Shown here in pieces: positions 39,071-47,567 of a stretch of 64,000 bases of DNA (position 1 is its first letter; each line of letters opens with the position of its first letter). This DNA comes from Sphingomonas sp. (lineage in GTDB: Bacteria; Pseudomonadota; Alphaproteobacteria; Sphingomonadales; Sphingomonadaceae): positions 186,001 to 250,000 of the forward strand of contig NZ_JAHBZI010000001.1 of the NCBI RefSeq assembly GCF_019635515.1. The letters run 5' to 3'. A model generated the notes under the pieces. That model did not search any database. It saw only the letters and a program-made list of their open reading frames with translations, and had not been told where the DNA came from. Both the position numbers and the translations under genes were made by a program.

Positions 39071-40582
39071 ATGGCCGCTTCCAGTAACGCCGTTGACGTC
39101 GCGATCATCGGCGCGGGCCCGGCCGGGCTGACTGCGGCGTATCTGCTTACGAAAGCGGGCTATTCTGTCACGGTGATCGAGAAGGATCCCGTCTATGTCG
39201 GCGGCATCAGCCGCACCGTCGAGCATCAAGGTTTCCGCTTCGATATCGGCGGGCACCGCTTCTTCTCGAAATCGAAGGAAGTGGTCGATCTCTGGAACGA
39301 GATCCTTCCGCATGATTTCATCGAGCGCCCGCGGATGAGCCGCATCTTCTATGGCGGCAAATTCTACAGCTACCCGCTGCGCGCGTTCGAGGCCCTGTTC
39401 AATCTGGGGCTCTGGACCTCGACGCTTTGCATGCTGAGCTATGCCAAGGCCAAGCTCTTCCCCAAGAAGGACGTGAAAAGCTTCGAGGATTGGGTGGTCA
39501 ACCAGTTCGGCCACAAGCTCTATTCGATCTTCTTCAAGACCTATACGGAGAAGGTCTGGGGCATGCCATGCGACGAGATGTCGGCGGATTGGGCGGCGCA
39601 GCGGATCAAGGGGCTGAGCCTCGGCAAGGCCGTGATCGACGGGCTCAAGCGCTCGCTGCACCTCAACACCAGGCCCAATGACGGCATGGAAACCAAGACG
39701 CTGCTGGAAAGCTTCCGCTATCCGCGCAAGGGCCCCGGCATGATGTGGGAAGCCGCGCGCGACCGGGTGGTCGAAGGCGGCAACCGCGTGCTGATGGACC
39801 ACGCCCTCAAGGCTATGCGCTTCGACGACATCACCCAGCGCTGGAACGTTCAGGCCAGTCATGGCGGCGACATCGTCACGATCAACGCCGCGCACGTCAT
39901 CTCCTCGGCGCCGATGCGCGAGCTGGCGGGGCGCATCCAGCCGCTGCCCGCTACCATCCCGGCGGCGATGGACCTGCATTACCGCGACTTCCTGACGGTG
40001 GCGCTGATGATCCGCTCGGAAGACCTGTTTCCCGACAATTGGATCTACATCCACGAACAGGGCGTGAAGGTCGGCCGGGTCCAGAATTTCCGCAGCTGGT
40101 CGCCCGAAATGGTGCCCGATGCGGAGCTCGCCTGTGTCGGCCTCGAATATTTCTGCTTCGAAGGCGATGGCCTGTGGAACAGCAGCGACGCCGATCTGAT
40201 CGCGCTCGCCACCAGCGAACTCCACAAGCTCGGCCTCGCCGATCCCGCCACCGTCGTCGGCGGCGCGGTGGTGCGCCAGGAAAAGGCTTACCCCGTCTAT
40301 GACGAGGGCTATCGCGACAATGTCGATACGCTGCGCGAGGAACTGGAAGCGCGCTACCCGACGCTGCACATGGTCGGCCGCAACGGCATGCATCGCTACA
40401 ACAATCAGGATCATGCGATGATGACCGCGATGCTGACGGTCAAGAACATCGAGCTGGGCGCGCGCGTCTACGATATCTGGAACGTCAATGAAGACGCCGA
40501 ATACCACGAGAGCGGCACCGAGGGCGAACAGGCGGCGCTGGCTTCCGAGCGCCTCGTTCCGGAGAAACTGAGGGCGGCATGA
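39071..40582 (+). CDS. FAD/NAD(P)-binding amine-oxidase-like protein
   Basis: 503 residues from the ATG at 39071. Starts with a dinucleotide-binding Rossmann motif (VAIIGAGPAGLTAAYLL, ending in Glu in VIEKDP) and YVGGISRTVEHQGFRFDIGGHRF, the R-G-G-x-x motif of amine oxidase, protoporphyrinogen oxidase and UDP-galactopyranose mutase flavoproteins. The C-terminal FAD contact is GRNGMHRYNNQDHAMMTAM. I cannot assign a substrate: it is too long for a UDP-galactopyranose mutase, and heme or carotenoid genes are absent. The next two genes encode large GT-C-like membrane proteins, so a role in lipid- or sugar-linked surface glycan chemistry is a guess. Confidence 0.75.
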   Translation: MAASSNAVDVAIIGAGPAGLTAAYLLTKAGYSVTVIEKDPVYVGGISRTVEHQGFRFDIGGHRFFSKSKEVVDLWNEILPHDFIERPRMSRIFYGGKFYSYPLRAFEALFNLGLWTSTLCMLSYAKAKLFPKKDVKSFEDWVVNQFGHKLYSIFFKTYTEKVWGMPCDEMSADWAAQRIKGLSLGKAVIDGLKRSLHLNTRPNDGMETKTLLESFRYPRKGPGMMWEAARDRVVEGGNRVLMDHALKAMRFDDITQRWNVQASHGGDIVTINAAHVISSAPMRELAGRIQPLPATIPAAMDLHYRDFLTVALMIRSEDLFPDNWIYIHEQGVKVGRVQNFRSWSPEMVPDAELACVGLEYFCFEGDGLWNSSDADLIALATSELHKLGLADPATVVGGAVVRQEKAYPVYDEGYRDNVDTLREELEARYPTLHMVGRNGMHRYNNQDHAMMTAMLTVKNIELGARVYDIWNVNEDAEYHESGTEGEQAALASERLVPEKLRAA

Positions 40583-40609
40583 CCGCAGCCTCGGCTATTA
40601 TCTTGTGCT

Positions 40610-40677
40610 CCTGCGAAAGCAGGAGCCCAGAGCCACAAACGGCGATGCCCATTACCCTGGACCCCTGCTTTCGCAGG
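40610..40677. repeat. REP-like double hairpin, copy 2
   Basis: Arms at 40610-40630 and 40657-40677, two mismatches, 26-nt spacer. The left arm contains a perfect CTCCTGC-GAAA-GCAGGAG hairpin. Together with copy 1 it brackets the FAD gene. Its right end (CAGGGGAA) supplies the likely ribosome site of the following gene. Confidence 0.87.
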
Positions 40678-40688
40678 GGAACGGACGC

Positions 40689-42437
40689 GTGAGCACAATG
40701 CCCTCCCAACGCCTCGTCCCCACCGTCCTGATCGGCTGGGGTGTCGCCGCGCTGGTCCTGACGCTCGTCTCGCTGCCCCAGATCGCCCATCTCTGGTTCC
40801 CCGATCCGGACGACGCGATGCGCCTCAACGAGGTCCGCGACTGGCTCGGCGGGCAAAGCTGGTGGGACGTCAGCCAGCACCGGCTATGGGGCGGCGCCTT
40901 CGAGATGCACTGGTCGCGGCTGGTCGATATCCCGCTCGCATTCGTAATCGCGATCTTCACGCCCTTGGTCGGCCCGTGGTGGGCGGATCGCATCGCGCTC
41001 ACCGGCGTGCCGCTCGTCACCCTTCTGATCGTCATCGCGCTCGGCGCCGAGCTCACCCGCCGCGTCGCCGGGATCGAGCGCGCGAAGATGGCCGTGCTCC
41101 TCGCGCCGCTGTCGGTGCCGCTGATCTATCAGCTCCGCCCGATGCGGATCGATCATCATGGCTGGCAGATCGCCCTGGCGCTCGCCGCCGTCGTGGCCTT
41201 GCTCGGCAAGCCCAACGCCAGATCCGGCGCGCTGATCGGCCTGTCGCTCGCCGCCCTGCTCACCATCTCGCTCGAAGGGTTGCCGATAACTGTCGCCATC
41301 CTCGGCGTGATGCTGCTCGCCTGGGTGTTCGATGATGCCCGCCGCGAGCAGGCGGCCGCCGCGCTGGCAACCCTCGTCATCGGCGTCGTCGCGCTGCATG
41401 TCGCAACGCGCGGTCCGGCGATCATGGCGCCCGCCTGCGACGCCATCGCTCCCGTCTGGATCGCAGCCCTTGCGGTCGGCGCGCTCGGCGCCTGCGCGGC
41501 GATGTTCGTGCCGCGCGCCAGCGTGCCCGCGCGTCTCGCCATGCTCGCCATGGCCGGCGCCGCCGCGCTGGCGGTGATCGTCACCAAGGCGCCGCTGTGC
41601 ACCAAGGGACCGTTCGCGACGCTCGATCCGCTCTCGTACAATTTCTGGTACCGCAACGTCTCCGAAGGGCTGCCGCTCTGGGATCAGGTGCTGCCCTGGG
41701 CGCTGATGACGATCGGCTTTCCCATCGCCGGCCTTGTCGGCGGCGTCCTCGCCTGGCGCGAAGCGCAGGGCGAGGACCGTGCCCGCTTGATGATGATCCT
41801 CGCGCTGGCCGCGCTCTCCTTCGCGCTGTCGATCCTGATCATCCGCACCGGCGCCACCGCCAACGCGCTCGCGCTGCCTGGCGGCGCCTGGCTGCTTCAC
41901 AATCTGCTGACCCGCGCCCGCGCGATTACATCTCCGCTCAAGCGCACCCTCGCCACCGCCGGCGCGCTGATCGCCGCGACTCCCGGCCTTGCCGCCAGCG
42001 CGCTGTTCGGCTTGCAGGGCGACACGCAGGCGACCACGCCCGTTGCCGCCACTGTACCGCTCTGCGACCAGGGTCACGAAATCGCCGACCTCAAGGCGCT
42101 GCCCGCCGCGACGCTCTTCGCGCCGCTCGATATCAGCCCGGCGCTGCTCGCCTGGACTCCGCACAAGGCGATCGGCAGCGGCTATCACCGCAACGCCCAA
42201 TCGATCCACCGCGTCCTCGCCACCTTCCTCGGCACGCCCGAAGCCGCCCAGGTATCGGTCCTCGCCAGCAACGCCGATTATGTCGTCGGCTGTCCCGGTT
42301 CCAACGAAACCGAGATCTACAAATCCGCCGCGCCGAACGGCTTCTGGGCCCGCCTCGAACGCGGCGAGCGCTTCGGCTGGCTCCAGCCCGTCGCCATTCC
42401 GGGCTCGCCCGTCCTGATCTGGAAAGTGATCCGCTAA
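40689..42437 (+). CDS. Large polytopic membrane protein, GT-C / STT3-like fold
   Basis: About 582 residues, with some 11-13 membrane spans in the first ~430 and a soluble C-terminal domain. An early periplasmic loop carries FPDPDDAMRLNEVRDWL and WWDVSQHRL, a paired-acid D-D motif as in GT-C glycosyltransferases, and another is RPMRIDHHGWQ, close to the RxDHHxxE pattern in STT3-type oligosaccharyltransferases. The WWDYG-type motif of true STT3/PglB is not seen, so activity is unproven. The GTG at 40689 is preferred, since the ribosome site lies in the repeat; an ATG at 40698 is also possible. It is about 45 bp from a second GT-C-like gene. Confidence 0.7.
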   Translation: MSTMPSQRLVPTVLIGWGVAALVLTLVSLPQIAHLWFPDPDDAMRLNEVRDWLGGQSWWDVSQHRLWGGAFEMHWSRLVDIPLAFVIAIFTPLVGPWWADRIALTGVPLVTLLIVIALGAELTRRVAGIERAKMAVLLAPLSVPLIYQLRPMRIDHHGWQIALALAAVVALLGKPNARSGALIGLSLAALLTISLEGLPITVAILGVMLLAWVFDDARREQAAAALATLVIGVVALHVATRGPAIMAPACDAIAPVWIAALAVGALGACAAMFVPRASVPARLAMLAMAGAAALAVIVTKAPLCTKGPFATLDPLSYNFWYRNVSEGLPLWDQVLPWALMTIGFPIAGLVGGVLAWREAQGEDRARLMMILALAALSFALSILIIRTGATANALALPGGAWLLHNLLTRARAITSPLKRTLATAGALIAATPGLAASALFGLQGDTQATTPVAATVPLCDQGHEIADLKALPAATLFAPLDISPALLAWTPHKAIGSGYHRNAQSIHRVLATFLGTPEAAQVSVLASNADYVVGCPGSNETEIYKSAAPNGFWARLERGERFGWLQPVAIPGSPVLIWKVIR

Positions 42438-42481
42438 TCCTCCGCTTGCAGGCGTGGCGGAAGCGCGCTTAGAAGCCGGTG

Positions 42482-44170
42482 ATGGACAAAGGCGAAGCGC
42501 TGCAATGGTGGCAGACACGATGGTTCGTGGCGCTTTGCACATTGCTCGCGATCGTGCCGCTGCTCTGGCCCGAGATTCCGCCGCTCGTCGATCTGCCCGG
42601 CCATATGGGGCGCTACCGCGTCCAGCTCGTCTACGATCAGTTTCCGCACCTCCAGCAATGGTATAATTTCCAGTGGAGCCTGATGGGCAATCTGGGCGTC
42701 GATCTGCTCATCATCCCGCTGTCGAAGATCTTCGGGCTCGAGTTCGCGGTGAAGCTGATCGTCATCTCGATACCGGCGATGACGGTGGCCGGGCTCTTGT
42801 GGATCGCCCGCGAAGTGCATGGTCGCATTCCCGCCACGGCATTGTTCGCGCTGCCGCTGGCCTATGCCTTTCCCTTCCATTTCGGCTTCGTCAATTTCGC
42901 TTTGTCGATGGCGCTGGCGCTGCTCGCATTCGGCTGGTGGCTGCGGCTGGCGCGGCAGGGCAGGCTGGTGTTCCGCGCGATCGTGTTCGTGCCGGTCTCG
43001 TGCCTGATCTGGGTGGCGCACACCTTTGGCTGGGGCGTGCTCGGCGTGCTCGCTTTCTCCGCCGAGATGATCCGCCAGCACGATCTGCGCCCGCCGTCGG
43101 ACAAGCCGTGGCACCGCGATCTCGTCGATGCCTGGGTCAAGCCGGCTTTCTGGGCAGGCGTGCACTGCATTTCGATGGCGCTGCCGGCGCTGCTGATGGT
43201 GGCATGGCGCAGCGGCGCGCATGTCGGCGGCCAGACCGCGGACATGTTCAACTGGCGCGCCAAGATCCTGTGGGTGGTGCAGGTGTTCCGCGACCGCTGG
43301 CAGCTGTTCGACATCGCCTCGGTCGGCGTGCTGTTCCTGCTGCTGTTCAAGGCGGTCCGCGATCCGAACATCCAATATTCGCGCAATCTCGGCCTTTCCG
43401 CCGGTTTCCTGCTCGCAGTCTATATTCTCCTGCCGAGGATCGTCTTCGGCTCGGCCTATGCCGATATGCGGCTGGTGCCGTTCATGCTCGCGATCGCGAT
43501 CATCGCGATCCGGCCCAAGCCTGGCCTGTCGATGCGCGGCGCCGCCACCGTGGCGATTCTCGGCATGGCATTCTTCACCGTCCGCATCGCCGCGACGACC
43601 TGGAGCTTCGCGCTCTACGATCGCAGCTATGACCGCGAGCTGAAGGCGCTCGACCATCTGCCCCAGGGGGCACGGCTGGTCAGTTTCGTCGGCGAGACCT
43701 GTTACAATGAGTGGCGGATGACGCGGCTCCAGCACATCCCCGGCCTGGCCCTCGAGCGCAAGCTTGCCTATACCAACGATCAATGGTCGATGGCCGGCGG
43801 GCAACTGCTCACCGTGCGCTATCAGAGCAATACCCCGCGCGGCGATATCCGCCGCCGTTTCGTCCACGACCCCTCGCAGATCGTCACCGACGTCCAGTGC
43901 CCGCGCGAATATTGGCGCCCGATCGCGTTCATGCTCGCCAAGCTGCCGCGCGACGCATTCGACTATATCTGGATCATCCGCCCGCCGGCCTATGACCGGC
44001 GGCTCGAACAGGGCCTGATCCCTCTGTGGCGCGAGGGCAGCAGCGCTCTGTTCAAGATCGATCACAGCGTCGATCCCGCCCAGCCGAGCGCGCGGGATCT
44101 GCCCCGGCCCAAGCCGCTTTCGGCGACGCCGGAGGACGAAGTCCGCAACTCGATGTCGCCCGACGAATAG
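42482..44170 (+). CDS. Large polytopic membrane protein, GT-C-like, unknown function
   Basis: 562 residues, with about 9-11 membrane spans to residue ~370 and a soluble domain after it. PPLVDLPGHMGRYRVQL lies in the first extracellular loop, where GT-C enzymes put a catalytic Asp; NEWRMTRLQHIPGLALE and the Pro/Asp-rich end are in the soluble part. Codon 1 is the ATG at 42482; a GTG directly before it could also serve. Together with the preceding gene it looks like a duplicated or paired membrane glycosyltransferase module. No family name can be given with confidence. Confidence 0.65.
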   Translation: MDKGEALQWWQTRWFVALCTLLAIVPLLWPEIPPLVDLPGHMGRYRVQLVYDQFPHLQQWYNFQWSLMGNLGVDLLIIPLSKIFGLEFAVKLIVISIPAMTVAGLLWIAREVHGRIPATALFALPLAYAFPFHFGFVNFALSMALALLAFGWWLRLARQGRLVFRAIVFVPVSCLIWVAHTFGWGVLGVLAFSAEMIRQHDLRPPSDKPWHRDLVDAWVKPAFWAGVHCISMALPALLMVAWRSGAHVGGQTADMFNWRAKILWVVQVFRDRWQLFDIASVGVLFLLLFKAVRDPNIQYSRNLGLSAGFLLAVYILLPRIVFGSAYADMRLVPFMLAIAIIAIRPKPGLSMRGAATVAILGMAFFTVRIAATTWSFALYDRSYDRELKALDHLPQGARLVSFVGETCYNEWRMTRLQHIPGLALERKLAYTNDQWSMAGGQLLTVRYQSNTPRGDIRRRFVHDPSQIVTDVQCPREYWRPIAFMLAKLPRDAFDYIWIIRPPAYDRRLEQGLIPLWREGSSALFKIDHSVDPAQPSARDLPRPKPLSATPEDEVRNSMSPDE

Positions 44171-44175
44171 GGCGC

Positions 44176-45312
44176 CTAGCCGCGCTTGAACGGCATCAAT
44201 TCGCCGAGGAATTCCTGCTCCTGTTCGACCGCGGCGCGTTCGCGGACGAGGAAGTCGCTGACCGCGCGGCGAAAGCCGGAATCGGGGATGTAGTGCGCCG
44301 ACCAGGTCGTCACCGGCGCATAGCCGCGCGCCAGCTTGTGCTCCCCCTGGGCGCCCGCCTCGACCCGTGCAAGTCCGCGCGCGATCGCCGCGTCGATCGC
44401 CTGATAATAGCAAAGCTCGAAATGGAGGAAGGGCACGTCCTCACGGCACCCCCAGTAGCGGCCATAGAGCGCATTGGCCCCGATCAGATTGAGCGCGCCC
44501 GCGATCGGCACCCCACCGCGCTCGGCGAAGATCAGCAGCACCTTGTCGGCCATCTCCGCGCCCAGCAGCGAGAAGAACTCGCGGGTCAGATAGGGCCGCC
44601 CCCATTTGCGGCTGCCGGTATCCTGATAGAAATCCCAGAACGCGTCCCAATGCGCTTCGCCGATCTCGCCGCCGCTCAGGTGTCGGACGGTCAGCCCGTC
44701 CAGCGCCGCCGCGCGTTCCTTGCGGATCGCCTTGCGCTTGCGGCTCGATAACGCCACCAGGAAGTCCTCGAAGCTGGCATAGCCGGCATTTTGCCAGTGA
44801 AACTGCGTCCCCGCGCGCACCAGCCATCCCGCCGCCTCGAACCAGTGCAACTGGTTCTCGTCGAGGAAGGTTATGTGCGCCGAGGACAATCCGTTCTGTT
44901 CGGTCACCGCCTCGATCGCCCCGATCAGCGCTGGCGCCAGCGCTTCGTCGCGCATCAGCAGCCGCGGCCCCGGCACCGGCGTGAACGGCACCGCCACCTG
45001 CAGCTTCGGATAATATTGCCCGCCCGCCTGTTGCCACGCATCGGCCCAGCCATGATCGAAGACATACTCGCCCTGGCTATGGCTCTTGGCATAGGCGGGC
45101 GCGATCGCGGCGGGCGCGCCATCGGCGCCGTCGATCACGATCGGCAACGCCTGCCACCCGGCGCGCGGCGAGACCGATCCCGAACGCTCGAGGATCGAGA
45201 GGAAGGCGTGGCTGACGAACGGATTGCCGAAGCCCGCGCACGCATCCCATTCGGCGGCGGGAAGCGGGGTCACGCCTTGGGCGATGCGGGCGGTAATCGG
45301 GGCGGGAGGCAC
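44176..45312 (-). CDS. GNAT-fold acyltransferase, COG3146 (DUF482) / FemAB-like
   Basis: 378 residues, cytoplasmic. The COG3146 family is recognisable from NPFVSHAFLSILERSGS, YVFDHGWADAWQQAGGQYYPKLQVAVPFTPVPGPRLL and SRKRKAIRKERAAA, then GRPYLTREFF and YGRYWGCREDVPFLHFELCYY. These proteins have a tandem GNAT fold like FemABX peptidyltransferases; the substrate is unknown. It starts at a GTG (45312) just before PPAPITARIAQGV. It converges with the GT-C-like gene, only 5 bp between stops. Confidence 0.83.
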   Translation of the reverse strand: MPPAPITARIAQGVTPLPAAEWDACAGFGNPFVSHAFLSILERSGSVSPRAGWQALPIVIDGADGAPAAIAPAYAKSHSQGEYVFDHGWADAWQQAGGQYYPKLQVAVPFTPVPGPRLLMRDEALAPALIGAIEAVTEQNGLSSAHITFLDENQLHWFEAAGWLVRAGTQFHWQNAGYASFEDFLVALSSRKRKAIRKERAAALDGLTVRHLSGGEIGEAHWDAFWDFYQDTGSRKWGRPYLTREFFSLLGAEMADKVLLIFAERGGVPIAGALNLIGANALYGRYWGCREDVPFLHFELCYYQAIDAAIARGLARVEAGAQGEHKLARGYAPVTTWSAHYIPDSGFRRAVSDFLVRERAAVEQEQEFLGELMPFKRG

Positions 45313-45347
45313 AAAGCCTAACTAGGGATGATGGTCGTCGGTCCGCA

Positions 45348-46115
45348 ATGGCGGAGGTGATCGTTGACGGCCGTTTGTACAGAGAGCAGTTTGAAATTGT
45401 GGAGAAGGATCGAACCAGCCTCGATAGCCGAACTCGGCTGGCAGCAGCCATCGCCCTCTGTTGTATAACGCTGGTGAGCGTGAAAGCGCAGGCGGTCGAT
45501 CCCGCAACCGAGAGAAGCAATGCCTTCGAGCAACTGCTGCACGCAGCCAAGGACCGCCCATTTTATACCTTGGACTGGCATCAGCTCAGATTGGCGATTG
45601 TCGACGATCAATCGGCGGCCCGATTGAAGCACGCATTGTCACGCTCCGGGCGTTCGACGTCCGACGTGCAGGAACAGAGCTTGTGGGTCGATGCGGCGGC
45701 GGGGCATCACCAAGCCGCTCTCGCATTTTATGATGCCAACGCCGCAAGCAATCCGAATGACAAGACGCTCCTCAACGCCGCATGTTGGGCACGTGCGGCT
45801 CACGGGATCGATCTTGAGCACGTGATGACGGTCTGCGATGCGGCAGTGGCGGCGGATCGGCAGAGCCACACCTTGGTTCATCGCGGAAAGGCGGCGTTGC
45901 AACTGGGGCTTTTTCAGAATGCATTGACCGATTTCGATGCGGCTCTCGCCGACGAGGCGTTTATGCCGCACCCGATGCGGGCTGATGCCGTTTTCGGTCG
46001 CGGCGTAGCGCGTGTTCGTCTTGGTGATGTCGGCGGCCGAGTAGACATTGGCACCGCCACCCGAATGAGCAAACGCGTCGCGACGGATTTCGCTGATATC
46101 GGGATCGTGCCCTAG
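45348..46115 (+). CDS. TPR-containing exported protein of unknown function
   Basis: 255 residues as read from the ATG at 45348. A hydrophobic segment at about 31-50 (LAAAIALCCITLVSVKAQA) is a signal peptide or membrane anchor; a GTG at 45399 would place it closer to the N-terminus, so the start is uncertain. The C-terminal half has tetratricopeptide-like helices: ALAFYDANAASNPNDKTLLN, and HRGKAALQLGLFQNALTDFDAAL, a clear TPR unit. Codon use is less GC-rich than its neighbours, which may point to horizontal origin. Function not recognised. Confidence 0.6.
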   Translation: MAEVIVDGRLYREQFEIVEKDRTSLDSRTRLAAAIALCCITLVSVKAQAVDPATERSNAFEQLLHAAKDRPFYTLDWHQLRLAIVDDQSAARLKHALSRSGRSTSDVQEQSLWVDAAAGHHQAALAFYDANAASNPNDKTLLNAACWARAAHGIDLEHVMTVCDAAVAADRQSHTLVHRGKAALQLGLFQNALTDFDAALADEAFMPHPMRADAVFGRGVARVRLGDVGGRVDIGTATRMSKRVATDFADIGIVP

Positions 46116-46268
46116 CCGACCCGCCTGTAAACCGCCTGGTCCTACATCGCCTGTTTCTGCTTAGCTCCCGACTCGCTCCTTGAACCGCCGGGATGCGCAT
46201 CCCTGCCCGCGTAACAATCTTGCGTGTATAGGAAGCGAAGTTTCACGATTCGCATGAAAAGTGTGAAG

Positions 46269-47567
46269 CTAAGCCTGCTTATGGTCAGTGCGACGGTCAG
46301 GGGAATTCGTGGCGCCTGGCTTCATCTGCACCTCACGTTGCGCCACCGGAATCGTGATCCCCGCATCCTTGAACATAAGCCACAGCCGGTTGAGCACATC
46401 GCTGCGAACATTGCCGACCCCGCCTTCGGGGTCGCTGATCCAGCACAATATCTCATGCTCGACGCCGTTCACCCCGAATGCCGACAAACGCACCGTCGGC
46501 TTGGGACTGGTCAGCGCGCGAGGGCTGTCGACCACGGCCTTGAGCATCAGCTCTTGCGCCTTGGCCAGATCGCAATCGTACGAGACCGTGACGGGTATCC
46601 GCACCCGGACGTTGCGGTCGGTATAGGACCAGTTCTCCACCTCCTGCGTCATCAGCAGCTCGTTGGGGATCAGATGCTCCTTGCCGTCGCGGGTGATCAC
46701 GCTGACCGCGCGCACGCCGATCTTGTTAACCCAGCCGAAGCTGTCGCCGACCACGATCACGTCGCCCGGTTTGATCGAGCGGTCCATCAGCAGGATGATG
46801 CCCGCGATCAGATTGCCGATGGTCTTTTGCAGGCCGAAGCCGATCGCGAGGCCGAACGCGCCGGAGAACACCGCGAAGGCGGTCAGGTCGATCTCGAGAA
46901 GGTCGACGCCGATGAAGAACGCCATCACAACCGCGGCAATGCCGGCGAGCTTCTGGAAGAGCAGCTTCTGCGTCGCGTCAAAGCCGCGGGCGCTGGAGAT
47001 CGAATGCGCCAGCATCCTGTTGACCAGCCGCACGCCGGCGAAGAGCAGCAGCACGGTGACGCCGAAGGTCAGCGCCGAGAGCAAGGTGAAACGCCGCGCG
47101 CCGACCTGCACGCCGACCCGGTCGAGCGTCGTCTCGACCACCGAGAAACCGCCGATCGCGTGGCTGAGGATCGCGGTGAAGGCGAGCGACGCAAGCGTCC
47201 ATGCCGCCCAGCGCGGCATGTTGAGCCCGCGCAGCACCGCGACGACGAGCATCGCCGCCGCCGCGCCGCAGGCGATGCCGAGGCCAAGATCGGCAAGCGG
47301 GTGCCACGGCCACGCCGCGAGGATCACCGCGAGCAGCAGTGCCGCGACGCTGTGGCGGACGATGCCGGCGGTGCGTGGGCCGAGGCCTTCGCCGATCCCG
47401 CCGGTGCGCCTGGCCAGCAATTCGGTGATGCGCGTGCCGAGGTGCCGCCCGGCCAGCCAGCCGGTCGCCAGCGCGGCAACCGCCAGCGCGGCGGCGACGC
47501 CGGCCTCGCTCAGTTCGACGGGGGCGGGCAGGCCATAGCCCGCGAGCCAAGCCTGGATCCGCTCCAT
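46269..47567 (-). CDS. Mechanosensitive ion channel, MscS family
   Basis: 432 residues: four or five N-terminal spans, then the MscS pore helix and the beta domain. The pore region is AFAVFSGAFGLAIGFGLQKTIGNLIAGIILL and the beta domain begins MDRSIKPGDVIVVGDSFGWVNKIGVRAV, both family signatures. The end (MKPGATNSPDRRTDHKQA) is a hydrophilic tail. It opens under membrane tension to release solutes on osmotic downshift. The ATG at 47567 overlaps the stop of metC (ATGA), so it is the third gene of an operon sseA-metC-mscS. Confidence 0.91.
   Translation of the reverse strand: MERIQAWLAGYGLPAPVELSEAGVAAALAVAALATGWLAGRHLGTRITELLARRTGGIGEGLGPRTAGIVRHSVAALLLAVILAAWPWHPLADLGLGIACGAAAAMLVVAVLRGLNMPRWAAWTLASLAFTAILSHAIGGFSVVETTLDRVGVQVGARRFTLLSALTFGVTVLLLFAGVRLVNRMLAHSISSARGFDATQKLLFQKLAGIAAVVMAFFIGVDLLEIDLTAFAVFSGAFGLAIGFGLQKTIGNLIAGIILLMDRSIKPGDVIVVGDSFGWVNKIGVRAVSVITRDGKEHLIPNELLMTQEVENWSYTDRNVRVRIPVTVSYDCDLAKAQELMLKAVVDSPRALTSPKPTVRLSAFGVNGVEHEILCWISDPEGGVGNVRSDVLNRLWLMFKDAGITIPVAQREVQMKPGATNSPDRRTDHKQA

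Noticed and set aside
40605..40688. N-terminal extension of the first GT-C-like gene
   Set aside because: Translates the REP-like repeat; the hydrophobic N-terminus and ribosome site fit the later start.
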